32,502 bases of DNA from Acidisphaera sp. (GTDB lineage: Bacteria > Pseudomonadota > Alphaproteobacteria > Acetobacterales > Acetobacteraceae): assembly GCA_019240635.1 (NCBI GenBank), contig JAFAYA010000017.1:1-32502 (forward strand), written 5' to 3'. Below the pieces are notes generated by a model that was not told where the DNA came from, did no database searches, and was given only the letters and a program-made list of their open reading frames with translations. Shown one piece after another: positions 1 to 7,762 of this stretch (its first letter is position 1; each line of letters begins with the position of its first letter). A program made the translations under genes and the position numbers.

Positions 1-348
1 GAGGTCGACTTTGGCGACTGGACCGGCGATCGTTTCGAGGCGCTGCACGCGCGGCCGGAGTGGCGCGCCTTCAATCGCTTCCGCAGCACGGCACCGATCC
101 CAGGCGGCGAGACCATGCTCGCAGCCCAGGCGCGCGCCGTCGGCGCGGTGCTGCGGCTGCGCGCCGCGCATCCGGACGCGGAGCTCGCGGTGGTCAGCCA
201 CGCCGACGTCATCAAGGCGGTGCTCGCCCACTTCCTGGCCGCTCCGCTCGACCTGTTCAGCCGTATCGAGATCGCGCCGGCATCGCGCAGCGTCGTCGTG
301 CTGTACGACGAGACGGCGGCGATCGCCGGGGTCAACCTGCCGGCGTGA
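1..348 (+). CDS. Histidine phosphatase (phosphoglycerate mutase-like), 3' part only
   Basis: Open from the first base of the window, so only the C-terminal 115 residues are present. The fragment starts with EVDFGDWTG, which matches the conserved 'E.dfG.weG' segment of CobC/GpmB-like histidine phosphatases. It continues with PGGET and then VVSHADVIKAVLAHFL, which holds the second catalytic histidine of the family. The first catalytic RHG motif must lie upstream of the window. Members are cytoplasmic and remove phosphate from small metabolites such as phosphoglycerate or alpha-ribazole phosphate; the substrate cannot be read from this fragment. It ends 29 bp before the convergent glycosyltransferase gene, so whatever it is operonic with lies off the left edge. 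Confidence 0.85.
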   Translation, partial: EVDFGDWTGDRFEALHARPEWRAFNRFRSTAPIPGGETMLAAQARAVGAVLRLRAAHPDAELAVVSHADVIKAVLAHFLAAPLDLFSRIEIAPASRSVVVLYDETAAIAGVNLPA

Positions 349-377
349 CGCATCCTGCGGTGCGTTCGGTCGCGTGA

Positions 378-1391
378 TTACGCGTCCGGTTGCTCCATCC
401 GGCGCTTCAGGTCGGCGGCCAGGCAGGCGAGCGGGTGGCGCCAGTCCCCCGCGACACGCTGGCGATAGAGGCGCATGCTCGGATACCACGGCGAATCCGG
501 GCGGCCGGTCATCCAGCGCCAGTCGGCGTCGGCCTGCAGCAGCAGCCAGGCCGGCCGGCCCAGCGCGCCCGCCAGATGCGCCACCATCGTGTCAACCGTT
601 ATCACCAGGTCGAGTGCCATGATCAGCGCGGCGGTCTCGACCACGTCGCGGCAGCGATCGCGCGGATTGACGAACTGCGGCGCGGCGGCCTCCTCGGCCG
701 CCGGCCCGCGCTGCAGGCTGACGAAGCGCCGGCCCGGTGCGGCGCAGGCTCGCGCCAGCAGCCGGAGCGGCACCGACCGGCCGGGGTCCCAGTCGCCGGC
801 CCGCCAGCACAGGCCGATGCGCGCGGTGGCGAGCCGCGCACGCGCCGCGGTGATCCGCCCGGTCGGCACGCCCAGGTACGGGACGGGCGGCAGCGACGCC
901 GGCGCGATGCGCAGCGCGTGGGCGAGTTCCATCGATTCGATGTCGCACTCGACGGGCGGCGCAGGCGCCTCCGGGCGGAATGGGATCAGCCGGTCCGGTC
1001 CCGGCAGGTCGGCGAGCAGCGCCAGCAGGTCCGGCTGCACTTCGACGGCGAGCGACGCGACGCGGCCGCGCAGCAGCGGCAGCAGGCGCAGGAATTGCAG
1101 GCTGTCGCCGAGACCGTGATAGCAGCGCACCAGGACGTGCCGCCCCGTGAAATCCCGCCCGTCCCACACCCAGCGCTCATGATAGGGCAGGCGCGGATCG
1201 TCGCGCCGGGCGGGGTCGCGCGCAGCGAGCACCGCGTCGCTCAGCGCCCACGCGCCCGCCATGTCGCCGCGCCGCATCGCCGCGGTCCACAAAGCGGCGA
1301 GGTCCGGCACTGCGGGCGCCGGGGCCGGCCGCATCAGGCCGGAGTTCCCGCTTGCGTCACCCGCCAGCGCAGCAACGGCGCCCGGCCGCAT
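378..1391 (-). CDS. GT9-like (heptosyltransferase-fold) glycosyltransferase
   Basis: Up to 337 residues. The mid-region HVLVRCYHGLGDSLQFLRLL and the C-terminal ITVDTMVAHLAGALGRPAWL resemble the glycosyltransferase-9-like domain often found at the end of TPR proteins, where the second motif forms part of the sugar-nucleotide pocket. A short helical segment (about residues 25-60, WTAAMRRGDMAGAWALSDAV) looks like a remnant of one or two TPR units. Sugar and acceptor are unknown. The start is uncertain: the ATG at 1391 has no purine-rich site upstream and lies only 20 bp from the divergent nhaA start; the in-frame ATG at 1334 would give 318 residues and leave space for promoters. The gene is oriented like the large minus-strand glycan locus but is separated from it by nhaA. 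Confidence 0.75.
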   Translation of the reverse strand: MRPGAVAALAGDASGNSGLMRPAPAPAVPDLAALWTAAMRRGDMAGAWALSDAVLAARDPARRDDPRLPYHERWVWDGRDFTGRHVLVRCYHGLGDSLQFLRLLPLLRGRVASLAVEVQPDLLALLADLPGPDRLIPFRPEAPAPPVECDIESMELAHALRIAPASLPPVPYLGVPTGRITAARARLATARIGLCWRAGDWDPGRSVPLRLLARACAAPGRRFVSLQRGPAAEEAAAPQFVNPRDRCRDVVETAALIMALDLVITVDTMVAHLAGALGRPAWLLLQADADWRWMTGRPDSPWYPSMRLYRQRVAGDWRHPLACLAADLKRRMEQPDA

Positions 1392-1400
1392 GGCGTTGCG

Positions 1401-1405
1401 GGAGG
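1401..1405 (+). promoter_or_regulatory. Shine-Dalgarno GGAGG that sets the nhaA start
   Basis: GGAGG lies 6 nt before the ATG at 1412 and 3 nt before the adjacent ATG at 1409. The spacing favours 1412 and argues against the ATG at 1352 further upstream, whose extra residues are Arg/Pro/Gln-rich and unlike NhaA. Confidence 0.6.
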
Positions 1406-1411
1406 GGGATG

Positions 1412-2671
1412 ATGCAATCAGCCGGTTCCAGCACGGGGACGGGCAGGCGCTTTGCGGCGCTGCTGGCCTTCTTCCGCTCCGAGAGCGCGGGCGGGGCGGT
1501 GCTGATGGCCGCGTCGCTGGTCGCTCTCGTCTGGGCGAACTCGCCGTTCGCCGCCGGCTACGAACGGCTGCTCGAGGTGCCGATCGGCGTCAGCGCGGGT
1601 CCGCTCGGCTATCTCCGGCCGCTGCATATCTGGGTCAATGACGGGCTGATGGCGCTGTTCTTCCTGCTGGTCGCGCTGGAAATCCGGCGGGAGATGACGG
1701 AAGGCGAGCTGGCCTCGCCGGCGCGCATCGCCGCGCCGGGCCTGGCGGCGGCCGGCGGGGTCGCGGTGCCGGCGGTGATCTATGTCGCGCTGAACTGGTC
1801 CGATCCGACCGCGCTGCGCGGCTGGGCCATTCCCGTCGCGACCGACATCGCCTTCTCGCTCGCCGTGCTGAGCGTGCTCGGGCAGCGCGTGCCGGTGGCG
1901 CTGAAGATCTTCCTGACCGCGCTGGCCATCATCGACGACCTGATCGCCATCCTGGTCATCGCTATCTTCTATACGAGCCGTCTGATGTACGCTCCGCTCG
2001 CCCTGGCGGGTCTGCTGTGGCTGACGCTGTTCGGCCTGGGCCGCGCGGGGGTCAGGTCGGTCGGCCCGTACCTGCTCGGCGGCGTGCTGCTCTGGGCCTG
2101 CCTGGTGCGGTCGGGCGTGCACCCCACGCTGGCCGGCGTGGCACTCGCCTTCGCCGTGCCGATGGACGTCCGCGCCGGCGAGACCACGAGCCCGGCGCGC
2201 CGGCTGGAGCGCGGGCTCGGCTGGTGGGTGGCGTTCGCCGTGCTGCCGCTGTTCGGGCTGGCGAATGCCGGTCTCGGCTTCGCGACGCTGTCCTGGGGCA
2301 GCCTGCTCGACCCGGTCACGCTCGGCATCGCCGGCGGCCTGGTGCTCGGCAAGCAGATCGGCGTGTTCGGGACGGCGATGCTCGCCTGGCGCTCCGGCAT
2401 CGCTCGGCCGCCAGGCCAGCTCACGGCGCTCGAACTCTATGGCGCGGCACTGCTCTGCGGCATCGGCTTCACAATGAGCCTGTTCATCGGCGACCTGGCG
2501 TTCCGCGGCCAGGGCCGCGAGGCCGAGGTGAAACTCGCGGTGTTCGGCGCCTCGCTGCTCTCCGCCGCCGCCGGCCTGCTGGTGCTGAGCCTGGCCGCGC
2601 GGCGGGCGGCGCCGGTGCGCCGCGCCGCGCCGCCGGCGGAGCGCCTCGGCGTTTCCGGGCCGCCCCGCTAG
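1412..2671 (+). CDS. nhaA: Na+/H+ antiporter NhaA
   Basis: A 419-residue polytopic inner-membrane protein that exchanges external H+ for internal Na+ or Li+ and supports pH and salt homeostasis. Family signatures are all present: LHIWVNDGLMALFFLLVALE near residues 71-90, PVATDIAFSLAVLSVLG from residue 141 with Asp145 (equivalent to E. coli D133), and the transport motif AIIDDL with Asp175/Asp176 (equivalent to D163/D164). A lysine in LVLGKQIGVFG matches the E. coli K300 region. About eleven or twelve hydrophobic segments fit the fold. The length is close to the usual 380-440. The C-terminal 25 residues are an Arg/Ala/Pro-rich tail. It is a single gene diverging from the GT9-like gene and convergent with the methyltransferase at 2782. 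Confidence 0.97.
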   Translation: MQSAGSSTGTGRRFAALLAFFRSESAGGAVLMAASLVALVWANSPFAAGYERLLEVPIGVSAGPLGYLRPLHIWVNDGLMALFFLLVALEIRREMTEGELASPARIAAPGLAAAGGVAVPAVIYVALNWSDPTALRGWAIPVATDIAFSLAVLSVLGQRVPVALKIFLTALAIIDDLIAILVIAIFYTSRLMYAPLALAGLLWLTLFGLGRAGVRSVGPYLLGGVLLWACLVRSGVHPTLAGVALAFAVPMDVRAGETTSPARRLERGLGWWVAFAVLPLFGLANAGLGFATLSWGSLLDPVTLGIAGGLVLGKQIGVFGTAMLAWRSGIARPPGQLTALELYGAALLCGIGFTMSLFIGDLAFRGQGREAEVKLAVFGASLLSAAAGLLVLSLAARRAAPVRRAAPPAERLGVSGPPR

Positions 2672-2690
2672 GCCGAAGTCGCCCTGACCG

Positions 2691-2731
2691 TCGCCGGGCC
2701 GCCTTGGGTCTCGCTTGCGTCGGGCCGGCGA
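2691..2731. terminator. Possible hairpin between convergent genes
   Basis: The arms 2691-2703 (TCGCCGGGCCGCC) and 2719-2731 (GTCGGGCCGGCGA) can pair at 11 of 13 positions around a 15-nt loop. It sits between the nhaA stop (2671) and the stop of the minus-strand methyltransferase (2782), where a shared terminator would be expected. There is no T-run on either side and GC-rich DNA forms such stems by chance, so support is weak. Confidence 0.3.
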
Positions 2732-2781
2732 ATCACCCGCGGTGAGCGCCAGCGGACCCATCCTGCGCCACGCCCGTCGGC

Positions 2782-3741
2782 TCAGCCGAGCCCCGGCGTC
2801 GCGCGCTTCTGCACGAAGAAGGCGTTCGACACCCCCTCGGGGTCGTTGTTCCCCGGGTCCTCGCGCACCTCCAGCACCTTGCAGCCGGTGCCGTAGATGA
2901 TGTCCATCACCTTTTCCTGCGGCAGCACGTGCATCTCCATCGAGGCCTCGTCCTCCTCGTTCTCGAGATAGGTCTGCGCCGAGAACTCGTAGCCGAGATG
3001 GTAGGTCGGCACCTGGAAGAAGGCGACGCCGCCCGGGTTGAGGTTGGTCAGCACCGTGCCGAGGATGTGCGCGATCACCGGCGGCGCATTGTGCTGCAGG
3101 GAAATGTAGGAATAGAACAGGTCGTAGTTCCTGATCGAGCGGATGCTCTCCAGGCTGGTGACGCGGATCAGCGACACGTTGGTGATGTCGGCTTCCGCCA
3201 GCGCGGTGCGCGCGTGCTCCAGATGCACGGCGGAGATGTCGGCTGCGTAGACGTGCTGGAAATGCGGCGCGAGCGCGCGCGTCACCCGGGCGATGCCGCA
3301 GCCAAGTTCGAAGCAGGTCCGCCGCGCCGCCAGGTCGATGCCCGAGCGCGCAGCGAAACTGAACAGGCGATCGACCTCCATCTGGCCGGTCTCGTAGAAC
3401 TCCTCGCGCGTCTCCTCGATCGTCTCCTGCCGGAAATCCTCGCTGCCCAGCACGGACCAGTAGGGGTCGTCGATGCCGAGCTGCGTCCAGTGCCGGTTCA
3501 CGCGGTCCATCATCGCCTGCAGGTCCTCATCGGAGGTCCTGAGCTGGATCTCCATCGGCGGCCAGTCGAGCGGCTTGCCAACGGGCTGCAGCCGTTCGCG
3601 GCATTCTTCCGATTCCAGGAAGGCGCGGAACAGCTCCTCGGTCGAGGTCATCGACATGTAGCCCTGCACCACCTCCTCGTCCTCGGGATCGCGATCGAGA
3701 AAGATGCGGTAGGCGGCGAGAACGTCCGATCGCGAGACCAT
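2782..3741 (-). CDS. SAM-dependent methyltransferase with N-terminal DUF4214-like domain (copy 1)
   Basis: 319 residues. Residues 1-50 (DVLAAYRIFLDRDPEDEEVV, then STEELFRAFLESEE) resemble the DUF4214/phycobilisome-linker-like helical domain found beside glycan and surface-layer enzymes. A class I methyltransferase domain follows, with motif I FELGCGIARVT at about 144-154 and an acidic strand end YAADIS near 165-170. The start is supported by AGGAG 8 nt upstream. It lies 60 bp downstream of a same-length paralogue and is the last gene of the minus-strand block. The methyl acceptor is unknown; the context suggests a sugar or glycosylated metabolite, which is inference. Confidence 0.88.
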   Translation of the reverse strand: MVSRSDVLAAYRIFLDRDPEDEEVVQGYMSMTSTEELFRAFLESEECRERLQPVGKPLDWPPMEIQLRTSDEDLQAMMDRVNRHWTQLGIDDPYWSVLGSEDFRQETIEETREEFYETGQMEVDRLFSFAARSGIDLAARRTCFELGCGIARVTRALAPHFQHVYAADISAVHLEHARTALAEADITNVSLIRVTSLESIRSIRNYDLFYSYISLQHNAPPVIAHILGTVLTNLNPGGVAFFQVPTYHLGYEFSAQTYLENEEDEASMEMHVLPQEKVMDIIYGTGCKVLEVREDPGNNDPEGVSNAFFVQKRATPGLG

Positions 3742-3801
3742 CAGCGAAGCTCCTGTTTGGTGCCGTATTCCGGCATGAGAGCAGAGGTGGGCAGGTGCGG
3801 A

Positions 3802-4761
3802 TCAGGCGATCCCGTGCGCCGACCGTTTCTGCACGAGGAAGGTGTTGGACACCCCCTCGACATCGCCGACCAGCGCATCCTCGCGGACCTCCAGCACCTT
3901 GCAGCCCGAACCGTAGATGATGTCCATCACCGCATCCTGCGGCAGCACGTGCATCTCCAGCTCGTCCTCCGCCGCGCTCGCTGCGAGCCAGGCGGTGGCG
4001 TCGAACGCGTATCCGAGATGGTAGGTCGGAAGCTGGAAGAACCCGGTCCCGCCGACGGCGAGGTTGGTCAGCGCCGCCCGCAGCATATGCGCCATCAGCG
4101 GCGGCGGATTGTGCTGCAGCACGAGGATGGAAAAGAACAGGTCATAGTCCCTGATCGCCCGCAGGCTCTCGAGGCCGGTGACGTGGACCAGCGAGACGTT
4201 CGCCACCTGCGCGTCCGCCAGCGTCGCGCGCGCGAGTTCGAGATGCGCGGCGGAGATGTCGGCCGCGTGAACCTGCGCGAAGCGGCCGGCGAGCCATCGC
4301 GTCACCCGCCCGACGCCGCAGCCCAGCTCGAAGCAGGCGTGATGCGCCGCCAGATCCACGCCGCAGCGGGCGGCGTAGGCGAACAGCCGCTCCATGTCGG
4401 CTTGGCCGGTCCGGTAGAATTCGTCGCGCGTCTCCTCGATCCCCTCCTGGCGAAAGCGCGCGTCCGACAGCACCGACCAGTACGGCTCGTCGGTGCCGAG
4501 CCGGGTCCAATCGCGGTTCACGCGGTCGATCATCGCCTGCAGCTCGTCCGGCGTGGTGGCCAGCCGCACGTCCATCGCCGGCCAGTCCTCCGGCCGGCTC
4601 AACGGCGCGCTGCGTCCGCGGAACTCGTCTGACTCGATAAAAGCCCGGAACAGCTCCTCGGTCGAGGCCAGGCTCATGTAGTCGGTGACGACCTGTTCAT
4701 CTTCCGGCTCGCGATCGAGGAAGATCCGATACGCAGCAAGTACATCCGATCGCGAGACCAT
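3802..4761 (-). CDS. SAM-dependent methyltransferase with N-terminal DUF4214-like domain (copy 2)
   Basis: 319 residues, exactly the length of its downstream neighbour, and roughly two-thirds identical to it by eye over the full length. The first 17 residues are the same. It has the same two-part architecture: a helical DUF4214-like N-terminus and a class I methyltransferase with FELGCGVGRVTRWLAG (motif I) and HAADIS. The motif I here is the more canonical GCGVGR, where copy 1 has GCGIAR. I chose the ATG at 4761 because it aligns with copy 1 and has GGAG about 6-9 nt upstream; the reading frame stays open to 4815 without family support. A recent tandem duplication followed by divergence explains the pair. 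Substrate unknown. Confidence 0.88.
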   Translation of the reverse strand: MVSRSDVLAAYRIFLDREPEDEQVVTDYMSLASTEELFRAFIESDEFRGRSAPLSRPEDWPAMDVRLATTPDELQAMIDRVNRDWTRLGTDEPYWSVLSDARFRQEGIEETRDEFYRTGQADMERLFAYAARCGVDLAAHHACFELGCGVGRVTRWLAGRFAQVHAADISAAHLELARATLADAQVANVSLVHVTGLESLRAIRDYDLFFSILVLQHNPPPLMAHMLRAALTNLAVGGTGFFQLPTYHLGYAFDATAWLAASAAEDELEMHVLPQDAVMDIIYGSGCKVLEVREDALVGDVEGVSNTFLVQKRSAHGIA

Positions 4762-4842
4762 CCAGAACTCCGTTATGCAGGCGGCAGAATATCGCGAGTG
4801 GCGGGCCGCCGGCAAGTTTGCGCCGCCGCGGGCGAATGGCGC

Positions 4843-5706
4843 TCAGTCCGGCCGGTGCAGCAGGAAGGCCGTGCCGTCCCAGAGCCGGAACGGGCTGCTT
4901 CCGGCCTGGCCAAGCCGCAGGCCGTGCGCGCCGGCCCAGCGCGCCGCGTCGGCCTGATCGGCGCCGGCGTCCGCGCGGTAGGACAGGTTCAGGATGGCCA
5001 GCGCGCCGCCGCGGCGCAGCGCGCGGGCTGCGCCGGCGACGTGGCGCTCGGCGAGCGCCGGCCCGGCCTGGACGAGGTAGGGAAAGCTGTCCACCGCCAG
5101 CACCAGGTCGAACGCCGCCCGCGGCAGGAAGTCGAGGTCGCGACCCGGCGTCACGGCGAAGCGCAGCCCGGCGAGACCGTGGTGACGGCGGCGCGCCTGC
5201 GCGATCATGCCGGGGGAGACGTCCAGGCCGAGCACCGCATGGCCGCGCGCGGCAAGGGCGGCGGCGACCCGGCCGTGGCCGCAGCCGAGATCGAGCACGC
5301 TGCGGTGCGGTCCGAGCAGCCCCTCGTGCTGCAGCCACGCGAGCAGCTCATCCGTCGCTGCGGCGAGGATCGCCGGCTCGCCCAGCGAATAGGCGGCGAC
5401 GCTCGCTTCCGGCGCGCAGGCGACGGCGCGATCGAATGCGTCGCGTATGCGCCCGATCGCGTCGCCCGCGCCGCAAGCGGCCGCGTGGTCGAGGCCGGAC
5501 TGCGCGAGCATGTCGGCCAGCCCATCAAGCCCGGCGCGCCGTGCATCGAACAGGTGCACGAGGCCGGCCACGCCGTCGCCCGTGCGTGCCGCGAGCAGCC
5601 GCTCGATCTCGGCGACCGACCGGCCCGCCAGCACGAGCCGCGCCAGCGCGACCTCGGCCGAGATCAGGCCCTGCAGGTGCAGCCCGACCGGATCATCTGC
5701 GTTCAT
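4843..5706 (-). CDS. Class I SAM-dependent methyltransferase
   Basis: 287 residues. A poorly recognised helical N-terminal region (about 1-130) precedes a methyltransferase domain with motif I SVLDLGCGHGRVAAAL at about 136-151, then GHAVLGLDVSPGMIAQARRR and FDLVLAVDSFPYLV, the usual SAM-binding order. The ATG at 5706 overlaps the stop codon of the upstream acetyltransferase gene in an ATGA, which implies translational coupling and fixes the start. It is last in a four-gene coupled set with a PIG-L deacetylase, a GT4 glycosyltransferase and a FemAB/CelD-type acetyltransferase. It is not closely related to the two DUF4214-methyltransferases downstream. Acceptor unknown. Confidence 0.88.
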   Translation of the reverse strand: MNADDPVGLHLQGLISAEVALARLVLAGRSVAEIERLLAARTGDGVAGLVHLFDARRAGLDGLADMLAQSGLDHAAACGAGDAIGRIRDAFDRAVACAPEASVAAYSLGEPAILAAATDELLAWLQHEGLLGPHRSVLDLGCGHGRVAAALAARGHAVLGLDVSPGMIAQARRRHHGLAGLRFAVTPGRDLDFLPRAAFDLVLAVDSFPYLVQAGPALAERHVAGAARALRRGGALAILNLSYRADAGADQADAARWAGAHGLRLGQAGSSPFRLWDGTAFLLHRPD

Positions 5707-6698
5707 GCCGGGCGCAGCCGGCGCGTCGCGTTGAAGCGGTCGACGCCGCCCCAGGCGTATTTGTAGGCCTCCGCGCCGCGCAGGAAGTGCAGCTCGCGCC
5801 GCCCTTCGGCGATCGCCGCCTCGATCATCTCGCCCAGCAGCAGCGTACCCGGGCTCGCGCGCGCATAGGCCGCATCGAAGCCGCTGAGATAGAACAGCAC
5901 CCGGTCGCTGCCCGCGAGCAGCGCGTAGTAGACGGCCGCGATATCGCATCCGAAGCGCAGCGCCTGCAGCCGGAGCGCGCCGCAGGCGAGCAGCGCCGGC
6001 GCGGCGTCGCGATGGAACGCCATCACGCGCTCATCCAGCACGCCGCCGCCGTCCCAGCGCGCCGCGTGCAGGCGCGCGAGCGCGCGGAGCAATTCCTGCG
6101 CCGTCTCCGCCGTCGCGATCTCGCTGGCCCAGCCGCCGATCCGCATCGCCCGATGCCGCGCCTGGCGCAAATCCCGCCGCTTGCCCGCGGGCACCGAGGC
6201 CGCGAGCCCCGTCGCCGAAAGCCGCAGCACCGGGCAGGGATCGGTCGGCACGCACGCGCCCCGCCATCCCGCCGATGGCGGGGCGTCGCGCAGCGGCGAG
6301 CCCGGCGGCAGGTCGGTCAGATCGCAAATCGACACGCCATCTGCGCGCGCGCGCCGCAGCGCCGCCTCCAGCAGCCAGCCGGCGGTGTCCGGCGACGCGT
6401 CGGCGTCGAGCAGCGCGTCCAGGTAGTCGCTGACGCCCGCGCCGATCGGCAGCAGCTTCCGCTCGTCCCGCTCGTCCAGCAGATAGAGCGCGAGCAGCCC
6501 GAGCAGTCTGCCGTCGCCGGCCCGCAGCGTGCTTACCCGTGGCGCGCCGGTGCCGAACCGCCGCCACCACGCCAGCAGCCAGGCCGGCGACTGGAACGGC
6601 GTCGCGTCGGGCGCGCGTCGCCACAGCGCTTCCCACTCCGGCGCCAGCGCGCGCAGCGCCGCGTCGGCGTCGATCAGCTCGACGGCGCGGCTCAGCAT
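5703..6698 (-). CDS. FemAB/CelD-type (GNAT-fold) acyltransferase
   Basis: 331 residues. The N-terminal WEALWRRAPDATPFQSPAWL resembles the 'W..L......ptpFqsp.W' opening of BioF2-like/CelD acetyltransferase domains (Acetyltransf_6). The C-terminal half carries the matching GNAT-like segment: AAVYYALLAGSDRVLFYLSG, then PGTLLLGEMIEAAIAEG and a final HFLRGAEAYKYAWG. Proteins of this type transfer an acyl group or aminoacyl group to sugars or peptides and are common in exopolysaccharide loci. The ATG at 6698 overlaps the end of the GT4 gene by 7 bp; a further in-frame extension upstream is Arg/Gly/Pro-rich and was not accepted. The stop overlaps the next start in an ATGA. Donor and acceptor are not known. 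Confidence 0.82.
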   Translation of the reverse strand: MLSRAVELIDADAALRALAPEWEALWRRAPDATPFQSPAWLLAWWRRFGTGAPRVSTLRAGDGRLLGLLALYLLDERDERKLLPIGAGVSDYLDALLDADASPDTAGWLLEAALRRARADGVSICDLTDLPPGSPLRDAPPSAGWRGACVPTDPCPVLRLSATGLAASVPAGKRRDLRQARHRAMRIGGWASEIATAETAQELLRALARLHAARWDGGGVLDERVMAFHRDAAPALLACGALRLQALRFGCDIAAVYYALLAGSDRVLFYLSGFDAAYARASPGTLLLGEMIEAAIAEGRRELHFLRGAEAYKYAWGGVDRFNATRRLRPA

Positions 6699-7762
6699 GC
6701 CGCGGCGGCCAGCGCGGTCGCGGCGAGCGCCCGGTAGCGGTCCAGATAGGCCGCGATCGTGCGCGCGAGGTCGAAGCGCTGCCGCGCCGCCTGCCGGCAC
6801 GAAGTGGGGTCGATGCGGTCGGTGCGGCCGATCGCCGCCGCCATCTCCGCCGCGTCACCGACCAGGAAGCCGGTTCGTCCTGGCTCGACGATGTCGGCGA
6901 GTGCGCCGGCGGGGAAGGCAATGACGGGCGTGCCGCTGGCCAGCGCCTCCATCGCGACGAGCGAGCTGGTCTCCTCCGCGAGGCTTGGTACCAGCAGGCA
7001 GCGCGCACCGGCCAGCAGCCGGCATTTGCGGGCGAAGCCGAGCGGGCCGACGCAGCGCCGCCGCCTATCGAGCCGGGGTGCGACCTCCTTCTCCCAGTAC
7101 TGGCGATGCGCGGGATAGGGGAACACCGCGCCGGCGATCAGCAGGCTGACCCCGGCGATGCGCGCCGCCTCGATGGCCAAATGCTGGCCCTTCTCCGGGC
7201 AGATGCGTCCGAGCATCAGCGCGTAGCTGCGACGCGCTCGACAGGCCGCGCCGAACGCCGCCACCGCCACCCCGTTGCCGATCGGCGGCAGCAGGCGATC
7301 CGGAGGCACCAGCTCGCGCAGCCGCGCGTGCTGGTGCACCGAGACGCCGTGCAGCCAGGTGTCCGGCCGCGCCGGGGCCAAGGCGGCGCGCGGATACCAG
7401 TCCGGCGGCAGATGCATCGTGGCGAGCGCCGGCGGTCCGGGCGGCGGCAGGTAGGCGTGAAAATCCACGCCGTGCAGATGCACGACATCCACGCGGTGGC
7501 GCAGCAGAGCCTCCGCCAGCGCGCGACGCACCGCGTCCTGCACGCCAGCGCGCGCCGCTTCGTCCAGCACGCCGGCCGGTGCCGGCAGCGCGACGAGGTG
7601 GCCGGCCACCGCCGATCCCTCGCAGGCCAGCACGATCGAGGCGTGCCCGGCCGCCACCAGCGCCCGGTCGAGTGCCGACAGCACCTGCTCCGCCCCGCCG
7701 ACCGCGTCCGGCCCGACCGCGGCGAACGGATAGGCGACGCTGACGACGGTCAACCCCGTCAT
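6692..7762 (-). CDS. GT4-family glycosyltransferase
   Basis: 356 residues with a GT-B fold. The N-terminus has a short hydrophobic strand and VGGAEQVLSALDRAL, the Gly-rich acceptor-side loop common in GT4 enzymes. The C-terminal nucleotide-sugar domain contains YALMLGRICPEKGQHLAIEA and the family EX7E motif EETSSLVAMEALASGTPVIA (Glu264 and Glu272). Catalysis would be retaining transfer from a nucleotide sugar. The start at 7762 overlaps the PIG-L stop as ATGA. GT4 plus PIG-L plus a GNAT-fold enzyme is the same set of reaction types used to make mycothiol (MshA, MshB, MshD), although that does not prove that product. Confidence 0.92.
   Translation of the reverse strand: MTGLTVVSVAYPFAAVGPDAVGGAEQVLSALDRALVAAGHASIVLACEGSAVAGHLVALPAPAGVLDEAARAGVQDAVRRALAEALLRHRVDVVHLHGVDFHAYLPPPGPPALATMHLPPDWYPRAALAPARPDTWLHGVSVHQHARLRELVPPDRLLPPIGNGVAVAAFGAACRARRSYALMLGRICPEKGQHLAIEAARIAGVSLLIAGAVFPYPAHRQYWEKEVAPRLDRRRRCVGPLGFARKCRLLAGARCLLVPSLAEETSSLVAMEALASGTPVIAFPAGALADIVEPGRTGFLVGDAAEMAAAIGRTDRIDPTSCRQAARQRFDLARTIAAYLDRYRALAATALAAAAC

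Noticed and set aside
11-622. Plus-strand frame of 203 codons at the left edge
   Set aside because: Ser/Arg/Pro-rich; it overlaps the histidine phosphatase in another frame and runs into the antisense of the GT9-like gene.
4818-6737. Plus-strand open frame of 639 codons opposite the methyltransferase and acyltransferase genes
   Set aside because: Arg/Ala/Pro-rich composition with no motif; the opposite strand encodes clear enzymes. High GC removes stop codons from the antisense frame.
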